Source of the DNA: Chryseobacterium angstadtii
Lineage (GTDB): Bacteria; Bacteroidota; Bacteroidia; Flavobacteriales; Weeksellaceae
Reading direction: 5' to 3'
DNA: 64,000 bases
Assembly: GCF_001045465.1 (NCBI RefSeq)
Contig: NZ_LFND01000003.1
Span: 62,001-126,000 of the forward strand
Notes under the pieces: generated by a model
Told to the model about the DNA's origin: nothing
Databases searched by the model: none
The model's input: only the letters and a program-made list of their open reading frames with translations
Shown here: piece by piece, positions 28,524 to 36,098 of the stretch
Layout: each line of letters begins with the position of its first letter
How positions within the stretch are numbered: position 1 is the first letter of the stretch
Translations under genes and position numbers: made by a program

Positions 28524-28901
28524 CTAAACCACATGTAATTTCAATCTTTTAAATAAGATATATTTCGGTGGACTGTTTCCGGTAGTGATGCCGGAATAAT
28601 TGTTTTGAAAAGCGGTATTCTCAGAAAAATTGAAAACCGTATTTTGAGTAAAAGGAAAAATTTCTTTCGATCTGAAATCTGCCTTTGAAGCTGCTATTCT
28701 TTTAGATGAAACTTCAACAGAGCTGTCACAGCTAAAAGTAGAATTAGAAGTTGCTCTTATTTTATTTAAAGAACTGATGTGCTGAATATCAAAGATGCCG
28801 AGAAGGTCTCTTTTCAGGGAACACGGAGAAAGAGAGAATACTACTATAAGCATCATTACGAAAGCTTTATAGGTTCTTATATGTATTCTTAGATTCTCCA
28901 T
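28524..28901 (-). CDS. small hypothetical protein with N-terminal hydrophobic segment
   Basis: A 125-residue protein from the ATG at 28901 (a GTG two codons upstream is possible). Residues 12-24 (AFVMMLIVVFSLSPC) look like a signal or anchor. The rest is Ser/Thr-rich, with SLKRDLLGIFDIQHISSLNKIRATSNSTFSC. It is 54 bases upstream of the DoxD/DoxA gene on the same strand and is probably co-transcribed. I do not recognise the family; the linkage suggests a role near the DoxD membrane protein. Confidence 0.5.
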   Translation of the reverse strand: MENLRIHIRTYKAFVMMLIVVFSLSPCSLKRDLLGIFDIQHISSLNKIRATSNSTFSCDSSVEVSSKRIAASKADFRSKEIFPFTQNTVFNFSENTAFQNNYSGITTGNSPPKYILFKRLKLHVV

Positions 28902-29000
28902 TTTCACAAAACTACGGATTTCCGCTACAAATCATGTAAGGATCTTTATATTTTACCGATATAATTGGGCCGCCTGCAATGAGATGATGAATGAAGTAGC

Positions 29001-29915
29001 TTATTTAACCATGAGCTTTACAAATTTTAAAAACTCATCCTGCTGATCAACAAACAGATAGTGAGAACAGTTGTCGATGATTTTAAAATGATTCTTACCC
29101 ACTAAATTTTTCATATCGTTGAGCTGTTTTTCAGAAAATATGCCGTCTTCTTTCCCATAAACTGCAAAAATTGGAATTCCATTCTTCCTTATTTTTTTCA
29201 AAACTGCCGTATTATCAAGGTTATTTTGGGTTTCATTTTGATAGAATTTTATTGGAGATTCCTGATTCCTGAAATTGACAGCGTAAAATGCTCCGGATTC
29301 ATATTCTTTTCTTAATTTCTGGCTTTCAGAAGTCGGGGAGGGCATTGTAAAGAAATTCATTTGACTTGCCATTTCATAGCATCTTTTTCGGTAGGCAGCC
29401 GAGTTTTTACTTAAATTTTCTATTTCCGCAATTTCTTTAAGCTTAGAAGGATCATTTTTAAACTTTTCTTTAGCCTGTTTTAAAATGTGATCATAGGTTT
29501 CCTGCTGGGAAAATAAAGCTCCCGCAAGCGTCAGTGAACTTACTTTATCCGGAAATTGTCCGGTGAACAGGGTTCCGATAATTCCTCCGAAGCTGTGCGC
29601 AAGAATATTTGCCTTTTTGATGCCATACGTATTATAAATACTGTTGAGGTCTTCAAAGCTTTCTTTAAATGTCATGGAAGCATTTTCATCTTTGGATCTG
29701 CCTTCTCCTCGTCTGTCGTATACAATAACATAGAATCCTTTATCTGCCAGCTTTTGGGCTGTAGCTCCTTCAAACAAAGTGGCATTTCCGCTTGGACCTC
29801 CGTGAATGAAAATAATGGGAGGATTCTTCGGACTGCCGTAAGCTTTTGAATACATATTCTGAGCATGGGTGAACACAAAGGTTATAGCGAAAAGAAAAGA
29901 CAGCAGAATTTTCAT
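29001..29915 (-). CDS. secreted alpha/beta hydrolase (proline iminopeptidase-like)
   Basis: A 304-residue protein with signal peptide MKILLSFLFAITFVFTHAQ, so probably periplasmic. The fold motifs are the oxyanion HGGPSGNATLF near residue 38, DRRGEGRS and the nucleophile Ser108 in AHSFGGIIGT. An acid residue in YGKEDGIF and the catalytic His in NCSHYLFVDQ near the C terminus complete the triad. The HGGPG-like motif is typical of peptidase family S33, but many esterases share it. It is a single gene on the minus strand. Confidence 0.82.
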   Translation of the reverse strand: MKILLSFLFAITFVFTHAQNMYSKAYGSPKNPPIIFIHGGPSGNATLFEGATAQKLADKGFYVIVYDRRGEGRSKDENASMTFKESFEDLNSIYNTYGIKKANILAHSFGGIIGTLFTGQFPDKVSSLTLAGALFSQQETYDHILKQAKEKFKNDPSKLKEIAEIENLSKNSAAYRKRCYEMASQMNFFTMPSPTSESQKLRKEYESGAFYAVNFRNQESPIKFYQNETQNNLDNTAVLKKIRKNGIPIFAVYGKEDGIFSEKQLNDMKNLVGKNHFKIIDNCSHYLFVDQQDEFLKFVKLMVK

Positions 29916-30148
29916 AAGATGATTTGGATTTTTTAATTGTAGATGTTTCTGTAAATTTCCGGTTCAAAAATAGTAAAATTAAAATGCTGCTGACAAATAG
30001 TTGTCAACAGACTGGCTTATCTTTACGGACTGAAGTATTCAGAAATTAGGCGAAAATATCCGGTGGATGATTGTATTGGCAGATAGAACAGGAATTGATA
30101 TTAAAGAAGCTTCAGACCAATTTTTAACCAAAAAGAAAAATTATTTTA

Positions 30149-30697
30149 ATGAGTTATTGTTTAGCTATAAACGGAATGCAGCCTGAAAGCAGAAAAGAAC
30201 TGCATAAAAACTACCACGACAATTATTATGGATATCCGATTCATGATGACAATGAGCTGTTCGGCAGGCTGATTCTTGAAATCAATCAGGCGGGACTGAG
30301 TTGGGAGACGGTTTTAAAAAAAGAAGAAAGTTTCAGGAAGGCTTATCACAATTTTGATATTGCTACCATTGCGGCTTATTCCGAAGAGGACCGTGAAAGA
30401 CTGATGAATGATCCCGGAATCATCAGAAACCGCCTGAAAATAAATGCAGCTATTGAGAATGCAAAAACGATTATAGAATTGCAGAAAGAATTTGGTTCGT
30501 TTGAAAAATGGCTGGAACATCATCATCCTAAAACCCTTCAGGAATGGATGAAGCTGTTTAAAAAAACATTTAAATTCACGGGCGGCGAAATTGTGAATGA
30601 GTTTTTAATGAGCACAGGATATCTGAAAGGAGCCCACGCGGAAACCTGCCCTGTTTATAAGCATGTCCTTAAGCAGAAGCCTCTTTGGATGGAATAG
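30149..30697 (+). CDS. tag: DNA-3-methyladenine glycosylase I
   Basis: A 182-residue base-excision repair enzyme that removes 3-methyladenine from alkylated DNA. The Tag-specific patterns are present: NYYGYPIHDDNELFGRLILEINQAGLSWETVL (with the Glu and Trp of the base pocket), NRLKINAAIENAK, and FVGG-like FTGGEIVNEFLMSTGYLKGAHAETCPV near the C terminus. It lacks the extreme N-terminal MxRCxW zinc-ligand motif of E. coli Tag, although the start SYCLAIN keeps one Cys, and HAETC keeps the C-terminal His and Cys. It is monocistronic. Confidence 0.88.
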   Translation: MSYCLAINGMQPESRKELHKNYHDNYYGYPIHDDNELFGRLILEINQAGLSWETVLKKEESFRKAYHNFDIATIAAYSEEDRERLMNDPGIIRNRLKINAAIENAKTIIELQKEFGSFEKWLEHHHPKTLQEWMKLFKKTFKFTGGEIVNEFLMSTGYLKGAHAETCPVYKHVLKQKPLWME

Positions 30698-30897
30698 ATT
30701 GAGGACTAAATGTTTGAGAGTTTTAGGGTTTTAGTGTCTGAGGGTTTGTGTGTTTGTGTGTTTGAGTGAATATGATGAGAGTTTGAAAGTGTTCAGTATT
30801 TCCTTCTTTTAAATCCATTGGTAAACTGGTACATTGATACATTGTTACATTAGTTCATCACCACATCGTCACATTTACGAATCGACACATCATCACA
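30698..30897. repeat. low-complexity intergenic repeat block
   Basis: Tandem imperfect units: GTTTGTGTGTTTGTGTGTTTGAG near 30745-30768, then ACATTGATACATTGTTACATTA and CACATCGTCACAT...CACATCATCACATCA up to the end. Parts (GTTTGAGAGTTTT) resemble the mosaic repeats. No gene. Confidence 0.6.
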
Positions 30898-31407
30898 TCA
30901 CCTCAAATTCCTTACCGAAACATCCGGTTTTTCACCCTGCGGAACAATAAAAATAGCATTGTCGCTGATGGTATCTCCCGGATCAAAATAATAGCTTCCG
31001 GTTACAGGAATGGTACTTGTCGTGAATTTACCGGATTTGTCATAGGCAGAGTAGGTGACATTGATCATTTGGGCTTTCATTTTCAGCTGAATTTTTTTAG
31101 AAGTAAGCTTTGCACCCGTAGCATTGATACAGTCCAGTTCTACAAGTCCGGTATTGCTCACAATCTGAGGGAAAGAAGACAGTCTGATGTTGTAAGCCTT
31201 GTCAGAGTTATTTTTTACAGAGGCAGAAACTTTGTAGCGGTCATACTGCTTTCCGCCTGCTTCTACGCTTTCTTTGTTTAAAATGGTAAAAGTGACACTC
31301 ATCCCATTGACGTCTACGGTCTGGCCGTCAGAAATTTTTTGTGCATTTGCCTGGATTCCGAAAAATAGGAAGAGGGATAAATTGAGGGAAAAAATGAGGT
31401 TTTTCAT
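30898..31407 (-). CDS. secreted hypothetical protein
   Basis: A 169-residue protein with a clear signal peptide ending near IQANAQ (residue 22). The mature part is an all-beta, Ig-like pattern (VDVNGMSVTFTILNKESV, DRYKVSASVKNNSDKAYNIRLSSFPQIV), like small periplasmic domains that decorate surface proteins. One Cys is present. No T9SS tail or lipobox is seen. The function is unknown, and it is transcribed with or just after the gene at 31451. Confidence 0.55.
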   Translation of the reverse strand: MKNLIFSLNLSLFLFFGIQANAQKISDGQTVDVNGMSVTFTILNKESVEAGGKQYDRYKVSASVKNNSDKAYNIRLSSFPQIVSNTGLVELDCINATGAKLTSKKIQLKMKAQMINVTYSAYDKSGKFTTSTIPVTGSYYFDPGDTISDNAIFIVPQGEKPDVSVRNLR

Positions 31408-31450
31408 AGGATGGTTTTTAGTTTTTGTGATCGATCAAATTTACATATTA

Positions 31451-31897
31451 TCAGCCTTGCGCACTAAAATAAATAAGAAAATTCTTTTCTTCACCTTCGA
31501 TGTATAAATAATCATAATCTATACCCAGCTGATACTCATAATCTCCGTTGTTAACATTTTGAAAATGGAAAATCCCTTTTTCTTTTGTGAATGTCTGTAA
31601 AGAACGGCAAAAGCTTTCTACCTTTTCCTGATTTTCTGAAGGGTCCAGATTGATATTCTTAGACCTTTCGCGCTCAAAAAACCATTTGGATATTATTTGT
31701 CTTAGCTGAAATTCTGTTATGGATTGTAAAGAGAGTTCTTTGTTATCTTTTAAGGCAAAGTGAGCTCTCATGAAATCCGGGGCATTTATTGAATGATTAA
31801 ATGGTACGATATCAAACTCATAAAAATAATTGGCACCGGGGTTATTTGCCGACGCATAAGCAGATAAAATTTTTTTCAAAGAATCTAGTGTAGTCAT
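31451..31897 (-). CDS. hypothetical small cytoplasmic protein
   Basis: A 148-residue acidic protein without signal or membrane helix. It starts with a helix (TTLDSLKKILSAYASANNPGANYFYEF) and has aromatic, acidic strands at the end (GDYEYQLGIDYDYLYIEGEEKNFLIYF). Its size and acidity resemble toxin-immunity proteins, but no toxin is adjacent, so this is only a comment on style. The family is not recognised. Confidence 0.45.
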   Translation of the reverse strand: MTTLDSLKKILSAYASANNPGANYFYEFDIVPFNHSINAPDFMRAHFALKDNKELSLQSITEFQLRQIISKWFFERERSKNINLDPSENQEKVESFCRSLQTFTKEKGIFHFQNVNNGDYEYQLGIDYDYLYIEGEEKNFLIYFSAQG

Positions 31898-31911
31898 TTA
31901 TAAGATGTTTG

Positions 31912-31985
31912 TTTATCAATAGAAACGGACTTTAGTCCGTTCAATATAAATAATAAAATCAATTGGCTTTAGCCGAAATCTGAAT
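31912..31985. repeat. CTTTAG-hairpin repeat, copy 2
   Basis: AACGGACTTTAGTCCGTT (a perfect hairpin at 31925-31942), an AT-rich spacer, then TTGGCTTTAGCCGAA. It has the same architecture as 25618-25682. The following stretch to 32100 holds no gene. Confidence 0.7.
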
Positions 31986-32110
31986 AGATGTTGCTGGCCA
32001 CCCCGTCAAAAATTCGCAGAATTTTTGACACCCCTCAGGAGGAAGGGAATTACCGGTTAAGCTAATGATTGTGATGGGGAGATTTCAAAAGGCCCCATTA
32101 TACCCAATTT

Positions 32111-32503
32111 TTAGACTTTTTTCGGTTCAGAAACAGGGTTCTTATCCCGCATAATTTCCTTATGTTCCTTACCCCATTTCTCGAATTCCAGAATAATAGG
32201 TTTTAATTTATAACCGATTTCAGTGAGTTCATATTCCACGCGGGGTGGAACTTCGGCATATACTGTTCTGGTAATTATGCGGTCTTCTTCCAGTCTGCGG
32301 AGTTGCAGGGTAAGCATGCGTTCTGTGATATTGTTCAGTTTTTTTCTGAGTTCACCGAATCTTAGCTTTCCGTTGATGAGGTAGCAACAGATGGCAAGGG
32401 CCCATTGCCCGCCGATGGTATTGGAAGCATAGATTTCCGGGCATTCGTCTGACAGGGCTTTTTTATTGGCAAAATTGGTGGAGGTTTCCTTTATTTTAGT
32501 CAT
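32111..32503 (-). CDS. HxlR family transcriptional regulator
   Basis: A 130-residue winged-helix regulator. The HxlR signature is complete: GGQWALAICCYLINGKLRFGELRKKLNNITERMLTLQLRRLEEDRIITRTVY-type helix-turn-helix and wing, followed by PPRVEYELTEIGYKL. Cys25 or another Cys in the N-terminal part could make it redox-responsive, as in YodB/HypR, but this is not shown. It is divergent to a NAD(P)H oxidoreductase gene, its likely target, with a palindromic operator candidate at 32521-32542. Confidence 0.9.
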   Translation of the reverse strand: MTKIKETSTNFANKKALSDECPEIYASNTIGGQWALAICCYLINGKLRFGELRKKLNNITERMLTLQLRRLEEDRIITRTVYAEVPPRVEYELTEIGYKLKPIILEFEKWGKEHKEIMRDKNPVSEPKKV

Positions 32504-32520
32504 TACTTACATTTTTTATA

Positions 32521-32542
32521 GTACCATACAATTGGATACTAC
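32521..32542. promoter_or_regulatory. candidate HxlR operator
   Basis: An imperfect 22-bp dyad: outer GTA...TAC, middle AT...AT and centre CAATTG, with 16 of 22 positions symmetric. It lies 18 bases from the HxlR start and directly upstream of the -33 region of the divergent gene, so a single bound dimer could control both. Confidence 0.55.
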
Positions 32543-32543
32543 T

Positions 32544-32575
32544 ATTGAAAATGTAAGTTACGTATATTATTTTTG
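32544..32575 (+). promoter_or_regulatory. promoter of the NAD(P)H oxidoreductase gene
   Basis: ATTG (32544-32547), 20 bases, then TATTTTTG (32568-32575), which matches the -33/-7 pattern of Bacteroidota. The ATG follows at 32599. Confidence 0.55.
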
Positions 32576-32598
32576 CTGAAGAAATTTAAATCAGAAAT

Positions 32599-33129
32599 AT
32601 GAAAACACTCATTATAGTCATTCATCCCGATATTGAAAAATCAGTAATCAATAAAAGATGGATGGACGAATTGAAGAAGTATCCGGAAAAATATACAGTA
32701 CATTCCTTATATGAAGTATATCCGGACGAAAAAATTGATGTGGCAAGAGAGCAGGAGCTGATGGAATCTTATGATAAAATTATTTTCCAGTTTCCATTTT
32801 ACTGGTTCAGCAGTCCGCCGCTTTTAAAAAAATGGTTTGATGAGGTTTTGCTGTATGGTTGGGCTTATGGAAGTAAAAGCGGCTACAGGCTGGGAGGAAA
32901 GAAAATGTCGCTGGCGGTTTCAGCCGGAATTGATGAAGAAGGGTACAGCGTTGCAGGAAAATATAAATATACCATGAACGAGTTTTTCCGTCCTTATGAA
33001 CTGACTTTTGACTACATCAAAGCGGATTACAAAGAACCTTTTGTTTATTACGGAATAGAAAACGATCCTCCAGATGAGTGGATTGAAAGGAGCGTGCCGA
33101 TGTATCTGGAATATTTGGATGGACTTTAA
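32599..33129 (+). CDS. NAD(P)H-dependent quinone oxidoreductase (flavodoxin-fold, KefF/MdaB-like)
   Basis: A 176-residue FMN/FAD flavodoxin-like enzyme that reduces quinones or nitro compounds by two electrons. The motifs are the N-terminal IVIHPDIEKS phosphate loop, YDKIIFQFPFYWFSSPPLLKKWFDEVL (the flavin-site hallmark of the family) and YGWAYGSKSGYRLGGKKM. Divergence from an HxlR regulator is a common arrangement for stress-induced quinone or aldehyde detoxification, which is inferred here. Confidence 0.88.
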   Translation: MKTLIIVIHPDIEKSVINKRWMDELKKYPEKYTVHSLYEVYPDEKIDVAREQELMESYDKIIFQFPFYWFSSPPLLKKWFDEVLLYGWAYGSKSGYRLGGKKMSLAVSAGIDEEGYSVAGKYKYTMNEFFRPYELTFDYIKADYKEPFVYYGIENDPPDEWIERSVPMYLEYLDGL

Positions 33130-33374
33130 ATAGAAATAATTCCCTGGATGATTTGAGTTTGATAAATTACAAATCTGTTTAAACTTTTTTATTTAACCAC
33201 AAAAGTCACAAAAGTTTTTAGACACTTTAGTTTATTTTAGTAACAAGCTAAATGTTGAGAAGAGTACATAAGTTTTTAAAAAAATCTTTGATTTCTTTTA
33301 TTCTCGCAAATAGCGCGGATTGAGCAAATTTCTATCAAATAAGAATTCTGAGATCTTTTGGAAATTATCGGATC

Positions 33375-33423
33375 AAACCTTATAGGTTTTTAATATGTAA
33401 AAGTTTTAAAACCTATAAGGTTT
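33375..33423. repeat. 16-bp-arm inverted repeat in a gene-free stretch
   Basis: AAACCTTATAGGTTTT and AAAACCTATAAGGTTT pair perfectly across 17 bases. The core AAACCTT/AAGGTTT resembles the inner part of the 655 and 59314 repeats. The gap 33130-33596 otherwise holds decayed repeat-like text (CACAAAAGTCACAAAAG, CATCTGTGAATATCTGTGGAATCTG) and no gene. Confidence 0.65.
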
Positions 33424-33596
33424 AGCCTCTTCATAAAATCAGCCTTATCTGTAAAATCAGCGAGAAAAATATCCGCAGGCATCTGTGAATATCTGTGGAA
33501 TCTGTAGTTAAGTTTTAATATGAGTTTAAGCACACTTATTTTAAACTTTTAATATCTTGTAAAAAAGTTTAAACAAGTTTTACATTGATGATTAAT

Positions 33597-34082
33597 TTAT
33601 TCAATTATTTCTTCTTCCCATCCCGGACCGTTCTTAGAATTACATTCCGATACACTGCCCCAGTGCGAATGTTCCAATGGTGGAGCTCCATCTTCAGAAA
33701 GTCTGTACATTTCAAAGAACATTTCGAAATATTCCGGGTTTAAATCGGTGTAATCCTGCAATTCCGGGTCGTGTACCTTACTTCTTCCGTTTTCAATGGC
33801 TTTCCAGAATAGCTTTTGATTTTCTTCCGTCAGGCTTCGTGTATCCAGATGCCTGTTGATCCATTCTTCAGTACGTGCATTGTAAAAACCGTAGCCGGAT
33901 TCTGCTCTCTCATCTTCGCTTTCATCTTCAGGAGGGATTTGAAGTTCGAGCCATTCGGCCAGTGGTTTTCCGTTTTCAATGAAAGCTAATTCGTGGATGG
34001 CGATCCGGATGATACAATCGTAGCCTGTCCATCTTCTGGAAAAGCATCTACCGTCTTTAAAGATAATAAAACAGCTGGCCAT
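33597..34082 (-). CDS. hypothetical acidic protein
   Basis: A 161-residue, strongly acidic soluble protein with the pieces FKDGRCFSRRWTGYDCIIRIAIHEL, PPEDESEDERAESGYGF and PLEHSHWGSVSECNSKNGPGWEEE. There is no signal. Its ATG overlaps the stop of the DUF2199 gene by one base (TAATG), so the two are translationally coupled. The family is not recognised. Confidence 0.55.
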   Translation of the reverse strand: MASCFIIFKDGRCFSRRWTGYDCIIRIAIHELAFIENGKPLAEWLELQIPPEDESEDERAESGYGFYNARTEEWINRHLDTRSLTEENQKLFWKAIENGRSKVHDPELQDYTDLNPEYFEMFFEMYRLSEDGAPPLEHSHWGSVSECNSKNGPGWEEEIIE

Positions 34083-34579
34083 TACTCAGGTTTTAAAATT
34101 CGGTTAATTCTTTTTTCAGCTTCGCCCAGTGTAATTCCGTTATAAAAATCATGAACGAAGGGATGATCAAAATCCTGATGAGGATAAATAAAAGGTCTTC
34201 CTACTTTATTATTGACAATCACATTCATTGGAATATGTTCTTCAATATAGTCAGGTAAAAAATTCGAAAGCCATCCGAAATATCCGGTCTCAAATTCTTC
34301 ATTGTCATAATTTTCGACGTATTCATTAAAGCTTTTCTCACTTAATGAAACCCAGATTCCATATTCCAGATCCTGGCAGCTTTCTGCTACTTCCTGAACC
34401 ATAACGGCACGAATGAAATAGTGTATATGTTCAGAATACTGAACAGTACAAAGATCTGAAGTAAGTTCTGCATTTTTCAGTTCCTCTTCAGATAATTGGT
34501 GGTAAAATAAAGGCGCATTGTAGGCGATGGCAGGCCAGTCCTCTTTTTCTTCGCCACAGCATTCACAGATGTATTTCAT
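34082..34579 (-). CDS. DUF2199 domain protein
   Basis: A 165-residue soluble protein. The N-terminal zinc-ribbon-like CECCGEEKEDWPAIAYNAP, the central YFIRAVMVQEVAESCQDLEYGIWVSLSEKSF and GWLSNFLPDYIE are the recurring features of DUF2199. Its function is unknown in the family. It is the first of a coupled pair with the acidic protein at 33597. Confidence 0.75.
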   Translation of the reverse strand: MKYICECCGEEKEDWPAIAYNAPLFYHQLSEEELKNAELTSDLCTVQYSEHIHYFIRAVMVQEVAESCQDLEYGIWVSLSEKSFNEYVENYDNEEFETGYFGWLSNFLPDYIEEHIPMNVIVNNKVGRPFIYPHQDFDHPFVHDFYNGITLGEAEKRINRILKPE

Positions 34580-34593
34580 GATAGTTTGTATTT

Positions 34594-36063
34594 TTATTTA
34601 TAATGCTGATAAAACGTATTATCAAAAATTTCCTGAGGATCATATTTCCTTTTCATAGCAAAGAAAGAATCCGCCTGAGGATATACTTTTCTCATCTTTA
34701 CCCTGTCAATATGCAGACGGTAAGGCAGATAGAATGTTCCCTCGTTGTTAATGGTAGCATCAACCAGTTTATTGGTCAATAGTTTCATCGCTTCTTCCTG
34801 TTTTGTCGTTTTCTTCTGGTTAAATAAAAAGACAAATCCGAAAACGTGTTCTCTGGCATAATTCATATAGCTGTCTTCATCTTTATCTACCGCACGGAGG
34901 GTTATATTAAGAAGATCCAATTCTGAATTTTTCAGGATCGGTTTAATGTCTTTGATAAACTGATTAAAATTTCTTTCAGGGATAAAATACTCATGCAGCA
35001 GATCCGTAGAATGAGGATCTTTATTTTCTATGACGGAAACATGGGTATTGAGAATTTCATTTCTTGAAAAAACGATATTCTGTCCCACTTTGCTCATATG
35101 AGTTTCCAGATCCCAACGAAGCCTCTTTCCATACTCACTGTTCACAGTACTTCGGAAAACGAGGCGTTTTGTTTCTTCGTTTTTTTTACTTTGGATAGGC
35201 AGTGGGAGTGGTTTTTCATCCACTTTTGTAAAATAATTAATGGTGGCTTCTTCCAGGAAATGTTTGTCCGAGATTCTTAATCTTCCGAAAACCAGGTTCA
35301 CTTCAGGATTGTCCGAGATCAATTTTTTATAGGAGCTTGTATAATCTTCCGTATTTAAGCGGACGTACTTATATTGTAAAGCAAGATTATCAACTACTTT
35401 TAATTTGACATCCAAAATAATTCCGAATAATCCATATCCTCCGATTACCAATCTAAACAGTTCAGGATTTTCTTCTCTGCTGCAGTTGATGATCTCACCG
35501 TTACGATTCATTAAAGTAAATGAAACCACGCTTGAAGCCACCGGAGGAAGATTTTTCTGCCATCCATGCCCGTTCACGCTTATAGATCCGCCAATGGAAA
35601 ACGAACTGAAAGCCTGCATCACAGCAATTGATTTTCCCTTTTTGTCAAGGTATTCTATGGCATCCTGCCAGAGAGCCCCCGATCCAATTGTAAGAATATT
35701 ATTTTCAGCATCCAGATCCATGTGTTTGTAAGGAAGCATATTGAGCAAAATCCCGTTTGGATAAATCGTGTGGCCCCCCATACTGTGCTGTGCACCGGCA
35801 ATTGAAACTTTTAGATTCTTTTCTTTTGCATAATGAAGGATTTGGCGCAGCTGGCTTTCGATTTCCTGTTTTGAGGAAGGAACTTTGATTAAAGTATCTA
35901 TTTTGGTTAAATTCAGTTGGCTGGCATCATTCGTATAGCCTTTGGGAATTTCTGTTTTAAGGTCAGATTCATTCCATTTTGTTTTAAAGACATGAAAAAC
36001 AGGAATAGAAATAAATAGAAGAACAGCAATAATTCCGAGAGCAAAAAAATGTTTTTTCTTCAT
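34594..36063 (-). CDS. membrane-anchored FAD-binding oxidoreductase (sugar-lactone oxidase type)
   Basis: A 489-residue VAO/GlcD-family oxidase. A single N-terminal membrane helix (residues 6-24) is followed by a PCMH-type FAD domain (KVSIAGAQHSMGGHT and FSIGGSISVNGHGW) and an ALO-like C-terminal half ending YDPQEIFDNTFYQHY. Relatives include D-arabinono-1,4-lactone oxidase and the decaprenyl-phospho-ribose oxidase group. Which alcohol it oxidises is not readable. It is 35 bases behind the patatin gene and probably in the same transcript; the DUF2199 gene follows after 14 bases. Confidence 0.8.
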   Translation of the reverse strand: MKKKHFFALGIIAVLLFISIPVFHVFKTKWNESDLKTEIPKGYTNDASQLNLTKIDTLIKVPSSKQEIESQLRQILHYAKEKNLKVSIAGAQHSMGGHTIYPNGILLNMLPYKHMDLDAENNILTIGSGALWQDAIEYLDKKGKSIAVMQAFSSFSIGGSISVNGHGWQKNLPPVASSVVSFTLMNRNGEIINCSREENPELFRLVIGGYGLFGIILDVKLKVVDNLALQYKYVRLNTEDYTSSYKKLISDNPEVNLVFGRLRISDKHFLEEATINYFTKVDEKPLPLPIQSKKNEETKRLVFRSTVNSEYGKRLRWDLETHMSKVGQNIVFSRNEILNTHVSVIENKDPHSTDLLHEYFIPERNFNQFIKDIKPILKNSELDLLNITLRAVDKDEDSYMNYAREHVFGFVFLFNQKKTTKQEEAMKLLTNKLVDATINNEGTFYLPYRLHIDRVKMRKVYPQADSFFAMKRKYDPQEIFDNTFYQHYK

Positions 36064-36098
36064 TGAAAATAATAAAGGTCTAAATTACTAAAAATCCC

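Noticed and set aside
30067..30186. A 39-codon frame overlapping the start of tag
   Set aside because: It is short, overlaps a well-supported gene by 38 bases and has no recognisable motif or promoter; it could be a remnant or chance.
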